A stretch of DNA of 35,734 nt. It comes from Pseudomonadota bacterium (GTDB taxonomy: Bacteria > Myxococcota_A > UBA796 > GCA-2862545). Each line of letters starts with the position of its first letter. Position 1 is the stretch's first letter. Under the pieces are notes generated by a model that worked only from the letters and a program-made list of their open reading frames with translations, was not told the DNA's origin and did no database searches. The stretch is taken from NCBI GenBank assembly GCA_947505245.1, contig CANNIZ010000047.1, forward strand, positions 1 through 35,734, written 5' to 3'. This document shows positions 25,115-33,521 of this stretch, in pieces. A program made the position numbers and the translations under genes.

Positions 25115-25648
25115 ATGCGCTTCGAGCTCGCTGGTTTCGTCGCAGAGATGCACGTCCTCACGGCCCTCCTCGGGTCGAAAATTCCTGCGATTCGCATCGG
25201 CGATGAGCTCGGCTTTGCGGCCGTGTCAAAGTCCATCGCGCAGGCGCGCCTCGGAATTCAAGCGCCTCCCGAGCCGGGCTTCAAGCACCTGTCGCGTCCG
25301 CTTTCCGAGCGCGCCCTGACGGCGAGCGAACGTGGTCGTATCGTGTTCATCGAGGCCCACTTCGTGGACTCGCTCGGCGAGCAGGCGGCCGTCGGCTGGG
25401 AAGCCGGGCACGTCGCGGTCGGTCCGATCTTCGAAGGTCACTTCGGCTCACCCGGCCGGAGCGTGCCACCGATCTCGGACTGGCCGATCAACCGCGCGCT
25501 CCGCTTCCTCGGCGTGGTCGCAAAGCCCGGCGCGGACGAGTTCGACACCGTCCGTTTCGGCCGCCATCACCGCATCGAGCGCTGGTTGGACGGCAACACG
25601 CACTCGCCCGCCACGGCGGCCCAGCGGCAGGACAGCCCCACTCTCTGA
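25115..25648 (+). CDS. Conserved hypothetical protein
   Basis: A 177-residue soluble protein not recognised by name. The ATG at 25115 is preceded by GGGGGT and is divergent from murJ. It contains a GRIVFIEAHFVDSLGEQAAV segment followed by W-E-A-G-x-V-A-V-G-P, which looks like two beta strands with a gly-rich turn around acidic residues, then an SDWPINRALRFLGV helix. There is no signal peptide, membrane helix or obvious catalytic triad. It ends only 73 bp before the next gene, which has its own possible -10. Confidence 0.7.
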   Translation: MRFELAGFVAEMHVLTALLGSKIPAIRIGDELGFAAVSKSIAQARLGIQAPPEPGFKHLSRPLSERALTASERGRIVFIEAHFVDSLGEQAAVGWEAGHVAVGPIFEGHFGSPGRSVPPISDWPINRALRFLGVVAKPGADEFDTVRFGRHHRIERWLDGNTHSPATAAQRQDSPTL

Positions 25649-25683
25649 GATGAGCCCCCTATCCGGAAGCCGTGTGAGCGCGT

Positions 25684-25689
25684 TACAAT
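25684..25689 (+). promoter_or_regulatory. Putative -10 (TACAAT)
   Basis: TACAAT matches the sigma70 -10 consensus at five of six positions. It lies 32 nt before the TTG at 25722, with GGAG between them. No good -35 is seen. Confidence 0.45.
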
Positions 25690-25721
25690 CGCGCTCCGCC
25701 CGCCGCCCTCCGGAGACCCCC

Positions 25722-28211
25722 TTGCACCTCGCCCGCCTCGCCCGCCCGCTTTCCGTCGCTGCTCTCTTCGTCCTCCCTGCCGCCTGTGGTCACCGCGCGC
25801 CGTGTGACGCGGCATCGCTCGCGGCCGTGGTCGATGCGCCGGGTGACGCCGCCGCCGTGCGCGCGGCCGTGTTGTCGTCGTGCCCTGAGGTGCTGCCGCC
25901 CGCGCTGATCGCCGCGCTGTCGCCCGAGCCGAAGCCGCTCACCAGCGCCGACCTTCCAACGTGCGCCGCCGGCCTGGACGGCTCGCCGCGCATCGAGAAC
26001 CGCCGCAAGCTGCAGGCCGCGTGTGCGCCGGACGGCTCGCTCGGCACCGCCGACGCGTTCGCGTACGCGAGCGGGGATCCGCTCCTTGCCGTCACCGTGC
26101 AGGCCCAGCTGATCGCCCTGCAGGTGGAGCCCGGCCTCGCCGCGCGCACCGCGAAGGCGCTCGTCGGCGCGCCAACCTACGTCCCCGGTGCGGACGCGCC
26201 GAACCTGCTCACCGGCGCCCCCGCGGCCTCTCCGGTGCCGACCGCGACGTACGTTCTGACGCCCCGCGGCGTGTCCGGCGCCGCCACCGTCGCGCTGGTC
26301 GACGGAAAATTCCCCGAGCCGAAGGGCACGAGCGATCACCCGTGGGACGAGTGGCGCGTAGACGGACTTTCGGCCCAGTCGGGCGTGGTGCTCGCCGTCG
26401 ACAAGGACGTCAGCGCCGAGACGTTCGCGCGGTTCGCCGCCAGCGCGGTCAAGCCCGGCGAGCGCCTCACGGTGCTCGGGATCACCGCCGACGGCGACGC
26501 GATCGGCGCGTTCACCGTCGGGGTCGGCGACCCGTCTTCCGCGCCCGCGAAGGTCGTTCCCGTCTCCGGCTCCGTCGCAGACGTGCTCGCCGCGGCCGGC
26601 GCTGACGGGTTCCTCGACCTGGCCTCGGGGCGCTGCACACCCGGGCCAGACGGCATGGCGTGTGTGAACCGCGGCGCCGCCACGGTCGGCGGCTCCGGCG
26701 TCACGGATGGCCCCCAGCGCGTCATCGACCTTTCGCGGTACTGGATCGACGCGAAAGAGGTCACCCAGGGCGACTACGCCGCGTGCGCGAAGATCGGCTA
26801 CTGCGCGCCCATCACGGTGAAAGACGCCGCCGCCGCAGCGACGGGAATCAGCTGGGAAGACGCGCGCAAGTACTGCTCGTGGGCTGGAAAGCGGCTTCCT
26901 AGCGAGTGGGAGTGGGAGAAGGCCGCAGCGAGCGGGGTGTTCGATCTCTCCGGCCCCGGCGAGTGGACCGGCACGCGCAGCGTCGCGTCGCCCACCGCGG
27001 CGTGTACGAAGTGCGACGGCAAAGACCCGCTCGGCGCGTGCGACGCGTACGGCGGCCCCTGTCCGGAAGCGGGCTGGTACGTATTTCGAGGAAAGGACGA
27101 CGTGACCCATCGCCTGCCGCGGCCCGGCAGCGGCGCGTCCGACACCGGAATCCGCTGCGCCGTCGGTCACGACTACCTGACGAAGTGGCCACCCGCGCAG
27201 ATCAGCAACCCTCCCGCCGCGCGCGGCCTGCCGACCGCCCCCACGCCTGAGCAGGTGGCGATCGCAAAGGGCATCGACCAGGACAACCTCGAAGACAAGG
27301 GCATCTGCGACGAAGACGTGCGCTCGCACTGGAAGCCCGAGCACCAGAAAGGTGGCCACGCGATGATCGGGTGCCGCGACACGATCAGCTACCTCGTGCC
27401 GAACGAGAAGAAGATGTACACGTTCGGGCGGTACGTCGCGAACAAGGGCGGCGCCTACGTCGGCGTCGCGTCGGACCAGGGCTGGAACCTGGTCGCGCTC
27501 GCAAAGAGCGACTGGGCGTGGTTCATGGACTACGACCCCAACGTCGTGCGCCTGCACAAGCTCGTGATCGCGTTCGTCGCCAAGGCCGAGACGCCGCGCC
27601 AGTTCGTGGACCTGTGGAAGGCCGACCACACGGAGGAGGCGCTCGCGCAGATCGAGTCCTACTACAAGGACGACCCGAACGAGCTCCTCTACGAGCGCAT
27701 GTACACCGGCCGCCGCGGCACCGTCGCCAGCTACTACGAGCGCGCGCTCAAGCCGCCCGAAGGCGACCCGACCTGGGGCTGGCTCGCCCACGACGACCAG
27801 TACCTGTTCATGCGTACGCTCGTGCTGCAGGGCCGCGCGAACGCCGTCGGTGGCGACATGCTCGGCACCCACACGATGATCTCGATCGGCGACGCCTGCC
27901 GCAAGCTCGGCGTGCCGATGCGCGTGTACTACACGTCGAACGCGCCCTCGTCGTGGGGCGGCAAGATGACGCCGGAGTACCGCGCGAACGTACGCGGCTT
28001 CCCGATGGACGAGCAGAGCGTGGTCGTCGCGACCTACAACAAGGGCGCCACGGACCAGAAGGACTACTGGCACTACCAGCTGATGGGCGGCCTGTTGCAG
28101 CAGTACCGCCTCGGCCTGCCCACGTACGACTACACGAAGATGCAGATCTGGGATCGCATCCCCTCTGACGATGGCGACGTCACGATCGTCGGCCTCCCGT
28201 CTTCCAAGTGA
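25722..28211 (+). CDS. Large lipoprotein with SUMF1/FGE-like domain and C-terminal LIC_10091-like region
   Basis: An 829-residue predicted lipoprotein. The TTG start is supported by GGAG 6 nt upstream and by a signal ending L-P-A-A-C22; an in-frame ATG at 25650 lacks both. Residues about 23-320 are Ala-rich and unassigned. About 325-482 form a formylglycine-generating-enzyme-like (SUMF1) domain: YWIDAKEVTQGDY, ISWEDARKYCSWAGKRLPSE, GEWTGT, and G-I-R-C-A-V. The usual R-G-G-S-W and catalytic Cys pair are not evident, so it may be a binding rather than catalytic domain. About 490-829 are rich in Trp, Tyr and Asp (YVGVASDQGWNLVALAKS, WFMDYDP) and recall the leptospiral LIC_10091 family; this is tentative. 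Function unknown. Confidence 0.75.
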   Translation: MHLARLARPLSVAALFVLPAACGHRAPCDAASLAAVVDAPGDAAAVRAAVLSSCPEVLPPALIAALSPEPKPLTSADLPTCAAGLDGSPRIENRRKLQAACAPDGSLGTADAFAYASGDPLLAVTVQAQLIALQVEPGLAARTAKALVGAPTYVPGADAPNLLTGAPAASPVPTATYVLTPRGVSGAATVALVDGKFPEPKGTSDHPWDEWRVDGLSAQSGVVLAVDKDVSAETFARFAASAVKPGERLTVLGITADGDAIGAFTVGVGDPSSAPAKVVPVSGSVADVLAAAGADGFLDLASGRCTPGPDGMACVNRGAATVGGSGVTDGPQRVIDLSRYWIDAKEVTQGDYAACAKIGYCAPITVKDAAAAATGISWEDARKYCSWAGKRLPSEWEWEKAAASGVFDLSGPGEWTGTRSVASPTAACTKCDGKDPLGACDAYGGPCPEAGWYVFRGKDDVTHRLPRPGSGASDTGIRCAVGHDYLTKWPPAQISNPPAARGLPTAPTPEQVAIAKGIDQDNLEDKGICDEDVRSHWKPEHQKGGHAMIGCRDTISYLVPNEKKMYTFGRYVANKGGAYVGVASDQGWNLVALAKSDWAWFMDYDPNVVRLHKLVIAFVAKAETPRQFVDLWKADHTEEALAQIESYYKDDPNELLYERMYTGRRGTVASYYERALKPPEGDPTWGWLAHDDQYLFMRTLVLQGRANAVGGDMLGTHTMISIGDACRKLGVPMRVYYTSNAPSSWGGKMTPEYRANVRGFPMDEQSVVVATYNKGATDQKDYWHYQLMGGLLQQYRLGLPTYDYTKMQIWDRIPSDDGDVTIVGLPSSK

Positions 28212-28335
28212 CTACGCTCGCGCGAGCGCTCGCTGCGCGACCCGGCGCCGCCGCTGGCGCTTCGCAACGCGGCCCTACGCGCGGCGCGCTCCGGAGCCGC
28301 CCGACGGGCGTGGGGCGGCGTCACCGAGCCTTGCA

Positions 28336-29667
28336 ATGACCTCGTCGACGGGCACCTCGTACCGCGGCCTCGGCACCGCGACCGGCGCCGGGCTCGTCGT
28401 CGCCAACATGATCGGCGCCTCGGTGTTTGTTTCCGCCGGCTTCATGGCGCAGGTCATGGGCCCCGGCGACATCCTGCTGTCCTGGGTGGTCGGCGGGGTG
28501 CTCGCGCTTTGCGGGGTGGTCGCGTACGGCGCGCTGGCCGAGCGGATCCCACTGTCGGGCGGCGAGTACCGCTACCTCGCTGAGCTGTTCCATCCCGCTG
28601 TCGGCTACGTCGCCGGCTGGGGCTCGATCCTGCTCGGGTTCGCAGCCCCCGTCGCGATCGACGCGTTCGTCGCGTCGAGCTACCTCGACACGTTGATCCC
28701 GATCGGCGACGTTCGCGTCGTCGGCACGCTGTTCATCCTGCTGCTGACGGCGTTGCATGCCGTGCGACTCGACGTGTCGGCGTGGGCCCAGAACGCCCTC
28801 GTCATCGTCAAGCTCGGGCTCGTCGTCGCGTTCGCCGTGTTCGGCGTCGTGATCGGCGCGCACGCCGTCCCGTCGTGGTCGCCGCCGACGCAGGACGCGA
28901 CGCCGTTCACCACGTTCCTGGAGAACCAGTTCTGGGTGGCGTTCGCGTTCAGCGGCTGGAACGCGGCCATCTACGCGGCCAGCGAATTCCGCGATCCGAA
29001 GCGCCAGGTCCCGCGCGCGATGGCGCTGGGCGCTCTGCTCGTCACCGTGCTGTACCTCGTCGTGAATTGGGTGTTCGTCGCGAACCTCACGCCGCTGGAC
29101 GCGGCGGCGGTGCAGGAAGAGAAGACGCTCGTGACCCTCGGTCACATCGTCGTCGGGCGACTCGCCGGGCCGGGTGCCGCGGGCGCGATGTCCGCCGTCG
29201 CGGTCATCGCGTTCCTTTCTGCCATGTCGGCGATGACGATGGTGGGCGCGCGCGTGACGGCCGCGATGGCCGATGACGGGCTGCTTCCCGCGGTCCTCGG
29301 CGAGCGCCGCCCGCGGCCACCCGTCGGCGCGCTCGCGTTTCAGGCCGTGATCGCGTGTACGCTGTTGTGGACGACCTCGCTGCACCACATCGTTCAGAGC
29401 GCCGCCGCCGTGCTGATGTTGTTCACGGCGCTCACCGTGCTCGGCCTGTTCCGCGTCACGCGCGCGCGGCCGAACCTGGCTCCACCTGGGATTCCCGCGC
29501 TGATCGCGGCGGCCGTGTACGCGGTCGCGTCGTTCGGGTTCCTGTTCTACGGCTTCCGAGACAATCCCGAGCTGCTGCTCGGGCTCGCGGGCTGCGGAGC
29601 GTTCGGGGTGCTGGCCTGGGCGCTCACTCCGCAGCGGGTGACGGCGGACGCGTCGGCGAAGGGCTGA
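28336..29667 (+). CDS. APC-family amino acid permease
   Basis: A 443-residue inner-membrane transporter with about 12 hydrophobic segments. The N-terminal helix-1 motif G-L-V-V-A-N-M-I-G-A-S-V-F matches the unwound substrate-binding region of APC-superfamily transporters, and PLSGGEYRYL follows helix 2. A mid-protein E-F-R-D-P-K-R-Q-V-P-R-A is the conserved cytoplasmic loop of amino acid permeases. It probably imports or exchanges an amino acid; specificity cannot be read. The ATG lies directly before the first helix; no clear Shine-Dalgarno is seen. The 124-bp gap upstream contains a 12-bp perfect palindrome at 28216-28227 and nothing else recognised. Confidence 0.9.
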   Translation: MTSSTGTSYRGLGTATGAGLVVANMIGASVFVSAGFMAQVMGPGDILLSWVVGGVLALCGVVAYGALAERIPLSGGEYRYLAELFHPAVGYVAGWGSILLGFAAPVAIDAFVASSYLDTLIPIGDVRVVGTLFILLLTALHAVRLDVSAWAQNALVIVKLGLVVAFAVFGVVIGAHAVPSWSPPTQDATPFTTFLENQFWVAFAFSGWNAAIYAASEFRDPKRQVPRAMALGALLVTVLYLVVNWVFVANLTPLDAAAVQEEKTLVTLGHIVVGRLAGPGAAGAMSAVAVIAFLSAMSAMTMVGARVTAAMADDGLLPAVLGERRPRPPVGALAFQAVIACTLLWTTSLHHIVQSAAAVLMLFTALTVLGLFRVTRARPNLAPPGIPALIAAAVYAVASFGFLFYGFRDNPELLLGLAGCGAFGVLAWALTPQRVTADASAKG

Positions 29668-29674
29668 TCAGCCC
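29661..29674. repeat. Perfect 14-bp palindrome over two convergent stops
   Basis: gggctgatcagccc is self-complementary and contains both TGA stop codons of the convergent permease and AAA/DUF4143 genes. It could fold as a short hairpin at both mRNA ends. There is no T-tract. Confidence 0.5.
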
Positions 29675-30834
29675 AGCCGCTCCAACAGCCCCGGCAGCGA
29701 CACCGCCTCCACGCCACGGCCCATCGGAAACGGCTCGCGGACGGGGGCTACGACGTAGGCCTCGGTCAGCTCGAGATCGTCGTACGCGGTCCAGAAGCCC
29801 CGTGTCAGTGAGGGCGCGCTGGAGGCCTTCACCTCGATCCCGACGCGCCGTCCGCGCTTCGTCATCACCAGGTCGATCTCGTCGCCTTTGGCGGCACGGT
29901 AATACGCAGCCTGCCACCGACCCGCGCGCGCGAGGACCTGCTCGACGACGAACCCCTCCCAGGAGGCTCCGTAGACGGGGTGCCCGGCGAGCGCGTCGTG
30001 GCTGTCCAGGTCGAGGAGCGCGTGCAGAAGGCCGCTGTCGCGTAGGTAGAGCTTCGGCGACTTCACGAGTCGCTTTCCGAGGTTGGCCTCCAACGGCGGC
30101 AGGGAGCGCACCACGAACATCTGCTCCAGGATGTCCAGGTGGTGCCGCGCCGCGGTGTGGCTCTCGCCGAGGGAGCGTCCGAGCGCGGACAGGTTGAGCA
30201 CCTCGCCCTGGAGGTGCGCGCACATCTGCCAGAACCGGCCCAACGTCGCGGCGGGCACCCGGAAGCCGAGCTGCGGGAGGTCGCGCTCCAGGAACGTTCG
30301 CACGAATTGCTCGCGCCATCGAAAGCTGTCGGCGTCGTTCGCAGCGAGCAGGCTGTCCGGAAAGCCGCCGCGGAGCCACAGGTCGAGCTCGCTCGCGTGG
30401 CCGCCGACCTCGCCCACCAGGAAAGGCGTCAGCTCGAGCGACGACAGCCTTCCCGCCAGCGTCTCCGATGTCTGCCGGAGCAGCGCGGGGGACGCCGAGC
30501 CCAGCAGCAGGAACCTACCCGGGCGGCGGTCTTCGTCGATCAGGGCCCGCAGCAACGGGAACAGCTCGGGGACGCGCTGGACCTCGTCCAGGCACACGAG
30601 ATCGCCCGCGTGCCGCCGCAGAAACGTCTCCGGGTCGCGAAGCTTCGCGCGATCGGCCGGCCGTTCGAGGTCGAGCCACAGCCCGCCGAGGCCCTCCCGG
30701 GCGCGCCGCTCCATCGTCATGCGCGCGAGCGTCGTCTTGCCGCACTGACGCGGCCCAAGGAGTGTCACCGCAGGAAACTGCGCGAGGTCCTTTTCCAGTC
30801 GGCCTGCGAGGCTGCGAGGGAGCCGTTGGTGCAT
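29668..30834 (-). CDS. AAA-family ATPase with DUF4143 (PD-(D/E)xK-like) C-terminus
   Basis: A 388-residue protein of the AAA_14/DUF4143 group. Walker A is G27-P-R-Q-C-G-K33-T-T35, and Walker B is D-L-V-C-L-D-E-V-Q, followed by the LLLGSASPAL sensor-like segment. A winged-helix-like middle is followed by a C-terminal region with G-D-E-I-D-L-V and G-I-E-V-K-A-S, the layout of a restriction-endonuclease-like fold. Such genes are widespread, patchily distributed and of unknown role. No Shine-Dalgarno precedes the ATG, which lies inside a 43-bp palindrome. It is convergent with the permease and follows the epimerase-type gene by 32 bp on the same strand. Confidence 0.88.
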   Translation of the reverse strand: MHQRLPRSLAGRLEKDLAQFPAVTLLGPRQCGKTTLARMTMERRAREGLGGLWLDLERPADRAKLRDPETFLRRHAGDLVCLDEVQRVPELFPLLRALIDEDRRPGRFLLLGSASPALLRQTSETLAGRLSSLELTPFLVGEVGGHASELDLWLRGGFPDSLLAANDADSFRWREQFVRTFLERDLPQLGFRVPAATLGRFWQMCAHLQGEVLNLSALGRSLGESHTAARHHLDILEQMFVVRSLPPLEANLGKRLVKSPKLYLRDSGLLHALLDLDSHDALAGHPVYGASWEGFVVEQVLARAGRWQAAYYRAAKGDEIDLVMTKRGRRVGIEVKASSAPSLTRGFWTAYDDLELTEAYVVAPVREPFPMGRGVEAVSLPGLLERLG

Positions 30835-30866
30835 ATTGAATGACTATCATGCAATATGCACCAACG
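30824..30866. repeat. 43-bp near-perfect palindrome at the AAA/DUF4143 start
   Basis: Two perfect 15-bp arms (cgttggtgcatattg at 30824-30838 and its complement at 30852-30866) flank a partly paired AT-rich centre. It contains the ATG and first codons (Met-His-Gln) of the ATPase gene, and its outer edge touches the stop of the epimerase-type gene. It is the most AT-rich spot nearby. It could be a terminator-like hairpin, an operator or a recombination-site remnant. Confidence 0.75.
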
Positions 30867-31922
30867 TCAGCTCGGCTTGTACAACCCGTCGCGGATCACC
30901 TGCTCCACGTGGTCGTGCAGCGTGTCGCGCAGCGGCCGGTAGGTGAGCCCGAGCCGCTCGGTCGCGCGGCTGCCGTCGATCGAGAACACGACGTCCACCG
31001 TCTTGGTCACGTAGCCCCAGGTCATGCCCATGAACGGGGCCGCGAGGTAGGCCGCCCACTTCGGTATGCGGCGGCCGGGCAGCTTCAGCTTGCTGCCGAA
31101 GTCCGCGCGAAGGAGCTCGATCGCGGCCCAGATGCCCGCGTTGTCGCTCACGAGCGGGTGGCGCCCCTCGGCGTCGGCGCGCAGCGCGGCCTCGACGTGG
31201 GCGGTGGCGACGTCGCGAACGTCGACCCAGGCCGTGTAGAACTCCCACATCCCGCTGCTGAATTTGCCGTTGATCAGGCCGAGCAGGAAGTCGATGCTCG
31301 CGGAGTCATTGCGCGGCGTAAGCGAGGGCCCCATCACGAAGCCCGGGTTCACCACGACGAGGTGCCACTGCGACTGCGCCTTGGCGAGCGTCCACGCCTC
31401 ACGCTCGGCGACGGTCTTGCTGTAGCCGTACGGGTTGTTCGTGAGGGAGCTCGTCTCGTTCCAGTCGGTGTCGTTGAGCGGGCGACCCTTCGCGGCCGCG
31501 TCCGACGGGCCGTCGTACATCGCGACGACGCTGGAGGTGAGCACGACGCGGCGCACGGACGGCGTCTTGCTGCACTGGTTCAGCACGTTGCGCGTGCCGA
31601 GCAAGGCCGGATCGACGAGGTCTTTTTGCGGGTCCTTGATCGACGTGATCAGGAACGGCGACGCGGTGTGGATGACGGCGACGCAGCCCGCGAGGGCCTC
31701 GGCGAATGAGCCCTCCGACAGCAGATCCGCCGCGAACAGCTTGAGCGTGCCCGGTGCGCCCTCGGCGGCCTTCGTCAGGTGCGCGACCTTCGCCGCGTCG
31801 CCGGGGTTGCGCACCGTCGCGTGCACCGTCGCGCCCCGCTGCAGAAGCTCGCGAACGACGTGGCTCGCGACGTACCCGCTCGCGCCCGTGACCGCGACTG
31901 GACCCTCGAAACCTGCCGACAT
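30867..31922 (-). CDS. NAD(P)-dependent epimerase/aldehyde reductase (extended SDR)
   Basis: A 351-residue extended short-chain dehydrogenase. It has V-T-G-A-S-G-Y-V-A-S-H at the N-terminus and the catalytic Y-G-Y-S-K after a TSS segment (VVLTSSVVAM). The pattern VHATVRNP after the second strand and the later NPGFVMGPSL match dihydroflavonol/cinnamyl-alcohol-type reductases rather than sugar epimerases. Such enzymes usually reduce an aldehyde or ketone with NADPH; the substrate is unknown. The ATG has GGAGGG 4-5 nt upstream. It is divergent from ttcA across 42 bp containing GGTTAACC. Confidence 0.87.
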   Translation of the reverse strand: MSAGFEGPVAVTGASGYVASHVVRELLQRGATVHATVRNPGDAAKVAHLTKAAEGAPGTLKLFAADLLSEGSFAEALAGCVAVIHTASPFLITSIKDPQKDLVDPALLGTRNVLNQCSKTPSVRRVVLTSSVVAMYDGPSDAAAKGRPLNDTDWNETSSLTNNPYGYSKTVAEREAWTLAKAQSQWHLVVVNPGFVMGPSLTPRNDSASIDFLLGLINGKFSSGMWEFYTAWVDVRDVATAHVEAALRADAEGRHPLVSDNAGIWAAIELLRADFGSKLKLPGRRIPKWAAYLAAPFMGMTWGYVTKTVDVVFSIDGSRATERLGLTYRPLRDTLHDHVEQVIRDGLYKPS

Positions 31923-31939
31923 CGACCCTCCAGGCTCCG

Positions 31940-31947
31940 GGTTAACC
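31940..31947. promoter_or_regulatory. GGTTAACC palindrome, possible bidirectional promoter core
   Basis: A perfect 8-bp palindrome lies in the 42-bp space between the divergent epimerase-type gene and ttcA, the only AT-containing run there. Both genes have a Shine-Dalgarno between it and their ATG. Similar GTAACC cores sit in other divergent spacers of this window. Confidence 0.35.
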
Positions 31948-31964
31948 AGCCTGCGAGGGTCGTC

Positions 31965-32732
31965 ATGTCCAAGCTGCAGAAACGCCTCATCGGGCAGATC
32001 GGGCGCGCCAGCAAGCAGTTTGACCTGCTCGCCCCGAACGACCGCGTCATGGTCGCGGTGAGCGGCGGCAAGGACAGCTACTCGATGTTGTGGCTGCTGC
32101 GCGAGCTGTCCCGACAGACGCCGTTTCCGTTCTCGATCATCGCCGTCACGCTCGATCAGGGCCATCCGGGCTTTCCGTCCGCGATGCTTCGCGACTGGTA
32201 CACGCGCGAGGGGTTCGACTTTCGAATCCTGACGAAGGACACCTACAGCATCGTCAAACAGAAGCTCCCCGAGGGGTCGACGTTCTGCTCGCTGTGCTCG
32301 CGCCTGCGCCGCGGCATCCTGTACACCGCCGCCGTGGAGCTCGGCTGCACAAAGATCGCGCTGGGCCACCACCGCGACGACGCCGTGAACACGCTGCTGA
32401 TGAACCTGCTGTACGGCGGCTCGATCAAGTCGATGGCGCCGCGCCTCGTCTCGGATGACGGCCGCAACGTGGTGATCCGGCCGCTCATCACCTGCGAGGA
32501 GGCCGACCTCGCCGCCTTCGCCGAAGAGTGCGCGTTCCCGATCATCCCGTGCGACCTCTGCGGGTCGCAGGAAGACCTGCAGCGAAAGCGCGTCGCCAGG
32601 CTCGTCGACGAGCTCGCGAAGGAGAACCCCCACGTGCGCGGCAACCTGTTCGGGGCGCTGAGCAACGTGATCCCGTCGCACCTGCTCGACCTGAGCGTGA
32701 CGCGGACCAACTCCGAACTCCCCACCGAGTAG
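31965..32732 (+). CDS. ttcA: tRNA 2-thiocytidine(32) synthetase TtcA
   Basis: A 255-residue enzyme of the TtcA/TtuA class. The PP-loop is S33-G-G-K-D-S38, and C108-S-L-C111 plus the later C-D-L-C-G-S-Q-E (Fe-S cluster cysteines and family motif) are all present. TtcA activates cytidine 32 of some tRNAs with ATP and inserts sulfur, using a [4Fe-4S] cluster. It is close to the usual bacterial size, slightly short at the N-terminus. GAGGG lies 5-6 nt before the ATG. It is followed after 9 bp by xthA on the same strand, which has its own possible promoter. Confidence 0.93.
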   Translation: MSKLQKRLIGQIGRASKQFDLLAPNDRVMVAVSGGKDSYSMLWLLRELSRQTPFPFSIIAVTLDQGHPGFPSAMLRDWYTREGFDFRILTKDTYSIVKQKLPEGSTFCSLCSRLRRGILYTAAVELGCTKIALGHHRDDAVNTLLMNLLYGGSIKSMAPRLVSDDGRNVVIRPLITCEEADLAAFAEECAFPIIPCDLCGSQEDLQRKRVARLVDELAKENPHVRGNLFGALSNVIPSHLLDLSVTRTNSELPTE

Positions 32733-32735
32733 GCT
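32730..32735 (+). promoter_or_regulatory. Putative -10 (TAGGCT), leaderless type
   Basis: TAGGCT ends 6 nt before the xthA ATG and overlaps the ttcA stop codon. No Shine-Dalgarno precedes that ATG, which fits a leaderless transcript. Confidence 0.4.
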
Positions 32736-32741
32736 CCACCT

Positions 32742-33521
32742 ATGCACTTAGCGACCTGGAACGTGAACTCGATCAAGGCTCGAATCGACCACCTCAAGCA
32801 GTGGTCGGACGAGGCAAAACCCGACGTCGTGTGCCTGCAGGAGCTCAAGACCTCCGACGAGAAGCTCTACGTGCCCGCGTTCGAGGCGATGGGCTACGCA
32901 CACCACGCGATCGTGGGCCAGAAGACCTACAACGGCGTGGCGATCCTCTCGCGCCTGCCGCTGTCCGACGTGGTCGTAGGCTTCCGGATCGGCGAGCCGG
33001 ACCCGCAGTCCCGCCTCGTGCGCGCCACCGTGGACGGCGTGCGCGTGTTCTGCTGCTACGTGCCGAACGGCGCCGAGGTCGGCAGCGACAAGTTCGCGTA
33101 CAAGCTCGCGTGGCTCGAGCGCCTGCGGGCCGAGGTCGTGGCCGAGGGGCTGCCCGACGGCGAGGTCGCCGTGTGCGGGGACATCAACGTCGCGCTCGAC
33201 GATCTGTCCGTGTGGGACCCGTTCGGCATGGACGGTGAATTGCTCTACCACCCGCTGGAACGCGAAAAGATCGCGGCTCTGCTCGCAGCGGGCCTGGTCG
33301 ACAGCTACCGCGCGAGCAAGCCCGAAGGCAAGGAATACACGTGGTGGGACTACCGGATGCTCGGCTTCCCGAAGAATCACGGCCTGCGCATCGACCACCT
33401 GTTCCTGTCGGCGTCGCTGTTCGCGCGGATGCAGGAGATCACCATGTGGCGGCCGGTGCGAAAGTGGGAGAAGCCGAGCGACCACATCCCGGTCTCGGCC
33501 CGCTTCGGGCCGCGCGCATGA
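32742..33521 (+). CDS. xthA: Exodeoxyribonuclease III
   Basis: A 259-residue exonuclease/endonuclease/phosphatase-family enzyme of standard ExoIII length. Active-site positions are visible: N7 in TWNVNSIKAR, metal-binding E34 in C-L-Q-E-L-K, a G-D-I-N-V-A loop, a late RIDH segment and the terminal catalytic S-D-H-I-P-V. ExoIII is the main AP endonuclease of many bacteria and also removes 3'-blocking groups and degrades duplex DNA 3' to 5'. It begins a run of five genes joined by 4-nt overlaps: its TGA overlaps the ATG of the next gene (33518). Confidence 0.95.
   Translation: MHLATWNVNSIKARIDHLKQWSDEAKPDVVCLQELKTSDEKLYVPAFEAMGYAHHAIVGQKTYNGVAILSRLPLSDVVVGFRIGEPDPQSRLVRATVDGVRVFCCYVPNGAEVGSDKFAYKLAWLERLRAEVVAEGLPDGEVAVCGDINVALDDLSVWDPFGMDGELLYHPLEREKIAALLAAGLVDSYRASKPEGKEYTWWDYRMLGFPKNHGLRIDHLFLSASLFARMQEITMWRPVRKWEKPSDHIPVSARFGPRA

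Noticed and set aside
4623..28279. Shared 14-mer aacgcggccctacg at 4623-4636 and 28266-28279, as a dispersed intergenic repeat
   Set aside because: At this base composition many 14-mer matches are expected by chance in 35 kb, and the flanks do not match.
29668..30834. AAA/DUF4143 gene as part of a defence island or mobile element
   Set aside because: No integrase, transposase, toxin or restriction genes flank it and its codon use matches its neighbours; only the palindromes hint at insertion, so this is kept as a separate observation.
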